A stretch of DNA of 64,000 bases from Przewalskia tangutica (taxonomy: Eukaryota; Streptophyta; Magnoliopsida; Solanales; Solanaceae), in NCBI GenBank assembly GCA_029844215.1, contig CM056729.1, positions 5,270,001-5,334,000 on the forward strand, in the 5' to 3' direction. Each line of letters begins with the position of its first letter. The stretch's first letter is position 1. Below are positions 59,919-64,000 of this stretch, in pieces. Position numbers and translations under genes: made by a program. The notes under the pieces are model-generated. The model was given only the letters and a program-made list of their open reading frames with translations, did not search any database and was not told the origin of the DNA.

Positions 59919-60756
59919 CCTCCAGTCGGAGCGGAAGGATGTCGGATGCTGAGACTGAATTTTAAGTCAAGAAACAGTTGTCGAGGAAGTCCCTTAGTGA
60001 AGATATTTGCATACTGATATGAAGAAGGAACATGCAGCACCATAACATGACTCATTGCAACTTTCTCACGAACAAAGTGAATATGTATCTCAATATGTTT
60101 GGTTCGCTGATTCTGAACCGGGTTATGAGAGAAATAGATAGTAGATATGTTATCAGAGTAAACCAAAGATGTCTTACGTAAGGAACAATAAAGCTCAAAA
60201 GGGAGATTTCGGAGCCAGCATATCTCTACAACAACGTTCGCAACGCCTCGATATTCTGCTTCTACACTCGAACGGGAAAGGGTGGCTTGTCACTTGGCAG
60301 ACCACGAAATAATATTATCCCCAAAAATACACAATAGTCAGACGTAGAGCGACGGATGTCCAGACAGCCTACCCAATATGCGTCAGTGTAAGAAAGTAAC
60401 CTAGTCGATGCAGAGGGATATAGATGTAGTCCATAGTCAAGAGTGACCTTAACGTACCGAATGATATGTTTAAGAGTTGTAATGTGAGGCTCCCTAGGAG
60501 TGTGCGTAAATAAGCACACCTGCTGAACAACATATGCAATATCGAGTCGAGTGAAGGTGAGATACTGAAGAGCACCTGCGAGACTCCTATAAGGAGAGGG
60601 ATCGCTGACCGAATCCCCGACATCTGCACTAAGTTTTTACTTTGAGTCGACGGGAGTGGACATGATCTTGCAGTTTGCCAATTTAGCCCTGTATACAATC
60701 TCATCTGAATATTTACGCTGACATAAGAACATGACATGTGTGGATCTGGTGAGTGA
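59919..60756 (-). pseudogene. Copia RT-RNase H remnant
   Basis: Minus-strand frames read, in element order, an RT end (LVQMSGIRSAIPLLIGVSQ near 60,640; the DIAYVV-like region near 60,540), then ITTLKHIIRYVKVTLDYGLH and TDAYWVGCLDIRRSTSDYCV (60,300-60,480), then the RNase H end VYSDNISTIYFSHNPVQNQR and TKHIEIHIHFVREKV (60,060-60,165). Frameshifts separate them. The RT is cut off at 60,756 by a gypsy-type LTR. Confidence 0.85.
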
Positions 60757-63700
60757 TGTCACGCCCTTTTTCGACCGCGACAAATACAACTCCTGGTGAG
60801 AAAATGTTAGAAAATAAAATAAATGCTAAAAATGCTAAAAGGGTGCTAAAAGGTTTCAAAAAAGGTGCTAGAGTGCTAAAGGGTTCGCGGAGTCGCCACC
60901 TAATTATTTTGGGTGAATTAGGATACCTAAATGTCAACTAGGTTAAAGTCGACATTAACTCCATTTAATGGTCTGCAAAACTGTACGAGATTATGGGTAA
61001 GAGTTCTTTATTATCCTAAAGGGAAGGGGTTAGGCACCCTAAAGGATCCGCTAACTTGCGGTTGTCCGTTCAAACCTAGGGTTAATTATTATTGCTAAAG
61101 AATACGTGTTTTGAAAAGTATTTGAGTAAAAGATATATGCAAGTATAAAACATATTTTTTGAAGAATGCAAGATTTATTTAAAGTATACAAAGTTAGCTT
61201 TGGTTTAAAAAGAAAAAATATATTCCTAAAGTAATTAGGTACCATATGAAATGTAGTGCTTAGCTTAGTATAGAAGTAACAATACAAATCTACTATGACA
61301 AAATATATGCTTGTAAAATAGAATGTGTGGAGGTCTTTTCATGCAAAGATGTTATACCCCGTGGTTCGGGCCGTGCGTGTGGGGCCGTGCGAGAAATTAG
61401 AGAAACACGTTCAGGGGCCTCAGAGCCGCATGGCGCCGGGCGGCGCGCGGCGGGTGAAGTCTGGTGGCGAAGTTCCAGCATGGCCACAGCGAAGCGCCGA
61501 AAGATCCGGTCCGCAGATTCATAGCCGCTGGCAGAAGCGAACATGGCGGAAATTTGGGCGGAAAAACTTAGAAAATCTGATTTTTGTTTTAAAAGAGGCC
61601 ATGAGAGGGTGACACGTGTCCCCATCTGATTTTCAGAATGCATGCAATATAATTGACCAAGGCTTGGTCACTTTTCCATCTTTCATCTTTACTCTCTCTC
61701 TCTCTCTCTCTCCAAAGCTTGAGCTCCCCCTTCTCTCTAAAACCTCAAGAGGTGTTCTAGCCTAAGAAAATCTGAAAAGTTAAAGGCAAGAAGAAAGCTT
61801 GTGACTAGCTTAGAAGTGCTATTGTGGTGGTGTTCTTGGAGAAAAAGACTAGCAAGGTGTTGGAATAAGTTTGGCTAAAACTTAAGGTAACATTTCTTCT
61901 CTTGTAGTTGGTATTGGGTGTTGCATGTTTAATAGGAAGAACTTGTAGTTGGAAAAATGCACTTAGAGTAGTTGCATGTAAGAAATGGGGTGTGATTATG
62001 AAAGAATTGGTTAGGGGGATTTTATGAGCATGTTGTTGCCTAAATACTACATTAGACTTGTTGGGTTAGTTGTTATAACTTGTGGGGCTGAATTTTTACA
62101 CACCAAAGTTTAGGTGTGTAATCCCTTTGGTGTTGGTTGGTTGTTGAGCCTTAAACATGGCATTTGAGCGTTAAAAATCGACCTTGGAAAAGGTGGCAAA
62201 GTATGTAGAAACAAAGGAAACGCTGCCCAATTTTCCGTAGGAAATTGGTGACTTTAACTTGGAAAAATTCTGCATTGTAATTAGAGCTTGATAAACGTAT
62301 TGTGGTCATTTTAGGTTGACATACTACGTGCGGTAAATTGGACTTAGCTTGTGGATTGACCGAAGAGGTATGTGGAGCTTTCCTATCTCTTGAGCATGAT
62401 TAGTTGTACCTATGTAGTACGGTAGACGTACAAGATTTGAAAATCTTCGTTTGTTATAAGTATTTGATACTTGCTTCGTTTTAAAAGAAAAGTATAAAAA
62501 TCCCTTGGACTTAAGGGAATGTGTTTTACTATTGTTTAACTCTAATGTAACGGCTTTATGGGGAGTTGGTTATATTAGTTTGTGAAAGTTTAATGGAGAA
62601 AGGTTTTGATGATTTGAACTTGTGGAAGGAAAATGGTTCTAAGGCATGAATTGCCTAAGGTTTTACAAGAAATGAAGTCACTTAATCTAGAAGCTTGAGA
62701 TAGTTTTAAAAGGAAATGTGACTTGTTTGAAAAGAAATCGTAACTTGATACTATGGTGATTAGTATCGTGGGATTTTTGTATAAAAAAAAAGGAGTTATT
62801 TCTTAAAAGGTTAGAGGTACATGATACTCGGGTTAAATTCCCGGATTTTTATTAAAAGACATGATCGTGCCTTAGGTATACTAAAATGAGAGGATGTATT
62901 AATACTATTAATAAGAAGTTAGGTGATTCTTAACTTGCTTAAGTTATGATAGGCCGGTAGTGCTTATGTTGTGATGTGATAGGCCGGTAGTGCTTATGTT
63001 ATGTTTAATAGCCGGATGAGCTATGTTATATATATTTATATTGTTACGGGTAAACCCCGGGTTATTATTTATGCCATGGATTTGCTACCCATGATGCGAG
63101 TGCGGCGCTTGTACTCATGCGGATCTGGACCATAGGATCCGTGCGGGTGAAATAGTCCCACGCGAGTGCGATGGTACTCATGCGGATCCACGGGATCCAT
63201 GCGGGTGAAATAGTCTCATGCGGGTGAAACGATCCTATGGCGAGGCGGATGACCTCATGCGGGTCCACGGGACCTATGCGGGTGAAATAGTCCCGAGTAG
63301 GATTGCTTAATGATACTACTGGCGAGTACCTGTTTTGATCATGAGCCTCCTATTTTTATGCTATAAAATGTATAATTGTTACTCTCATTATTAGTAAGGC
63401 ACGGTCTGACATAATTTGGTTTTATCTATAACTTGTATTTTGGACTTATGATATTACTACGGTATTTTCCGATTTTACATACTTGATGCGTTGTGTATCG
63501 ACCCCTTCCTGGCTGCGTTCATCTGCGGTAAGGGAAAACAGGTGGTAGATCCTCATTCCTAGGATCTTGTACTCAGGTGTCAGGAGCTCCATTTCTTCGG
63601 AGGCTCGACGTTTGGTATGGTTCTCCCTGGAGTCGTTGATATTTCGTACATTCAGGGGCATGACGGGGCCCTGTCCCGTCATAGTGTTATTCATTCTTAG

Positions 63701-63906
63701 AGGCTTGTAGTCTTGTCAGAACTTGGTTCGTTAAGGATGTAACTGTTCGGTTTATGTACTTTTGGGTTAGCCATTTTGGGCTAGACTATTCTAGATCTTA
63801 ATGGTTGTTTATCTTGAGTTTACATTCCGCTGGTTTTCTCTGATGTTGTGTCACTAGGGTGCCCGGGTTAAGGCACCGGTCACGGGTCCGGGTTCGGGTC
63901 GTGACA
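60757..63906 (+). mobile_element. Gypsy-type LTR (about 3.15 kb), probably solo
   Basis: Starts TGTCACGCCC inside the Copia remnant and ends GGGTCGTGACA. Its last part has the GACGGGGCCCTGTCCCGTCATA motif also present in the LTR at 25,833-28,590. A CTCTCT run lies at 61,692-61,712, a GC-rich patch at 61,355-61,520, and tandem repeats at 63,090-63,300. No primer-binding site follows and the flanks (AGTGA/AAAGA) are not a clean duplication, so a solo LTR with decayed or rearranged ends is inferred. Confidence 0.55.
63085..63300. repeat. GC-rich tandem repeat in the gypsy LTR
   Basis: Three diverged units, each containing CTCATGCGGATCCACGGGAT-like sequence followed by GTGCGGGTGAAATAGTC or ATGCGGGTGAAATAGTC. 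The minus-strand open frame across it is an artefact of the repeat. Confidence 0.7.
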
Positions 63907-64000
63907 AAAGACTAACGATCTTGGGATCTAAATAACTTTTGTTATGTCAATGCTAATAATGTTTTCATAAGAAACTGCTTCTCCTTTTAAATCTTAACTT

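Noticed and set aside
61293..61643. Overlapping 95- to 116-codon frames on both strands
   Set aside because: GC-rich patch within a gypsy-type LTR, where open frames arise by low stop-codon density.

Overview
The window is nuclear DNA from a flowering plant. It is AT-rich, crowded with nested LTR retrotransposons, LINEs and MITEs, and contains genes with GT-AG introns. The family is probably Solanaceae (inference): the chitinase model comes out at 377 residues, the size I recall for tobacco class V chitinase, and the LINEs end in the TTG-repeat tail common in that family. I see no bacterial, organellar or CRISPR features.

Layout. (1) 1-38,587 is a tandemly and segmentally duplicated array. 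Its core unit carries a small two-exon plant defensin gene on the minus strand. There are four copies (72-687, 4542-5163, 18951-19572, 37556-38171); the third is damaged at its splice acceptor. In every copy an imperfect inverted repeat covers the TATA box. Copies 1 and 2 are followed by a large Harbinger-like TIR element. In copy 2 this holds a hAT-like element, which holds a second hAT-like element and a roughly 850 bp AAT microsatellite. Most nesting levels can be proved from target-site duplications or from empty sites in sister copies. A second duplicated block (about 10,560-18,380 and 30,900-36,984) carries a reversed Copia fragment, a small non-autonomous LTR retrotransposon and a 5'-truncated LINE. 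These last two insertions split a short reading frame that looks like the last exon of a lost gene. (2) 20,394-30,900 holds a longer RTE-type LINE, a Stowaway-like MITE, a coding-poor gypsy-like element with a 2.76 kb LTR, and a second gypsy-type LTR. (3) 38,593-44,456 holds a MITE, a decayed Copia element, a foldback element and a LINE tail. (4) 45,067-55,750 is a tail-to-tail pair of GH18 (class V chitinase-like) genes. The plus-strand member is a pseudogene in which about 15 proline-rich 22-residue repeats replace the N-terminal part of the barrel; it is further interrupted by a complete Copia element with its LTRs and duplicated target. The minus-strand member is intact once a short terminal exon at 53,915-53,940 is added. 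(5) 55,751-64,000 is mostly intergenic, with a Copia remnant interrupted by a gypsy-type LTR.

The functional content is pathogen-defence-like: secreted defensins and a secreted chitinase, each beside broken relatives. A recurrent oddity is that differences between recently duplicated copies cluster at CTG/CAG trinucleotides. This suggests either CHG-methylation-linked basecalling error in the assembly or methylation-driven mutation, so small disruptions in this window should be read with care.
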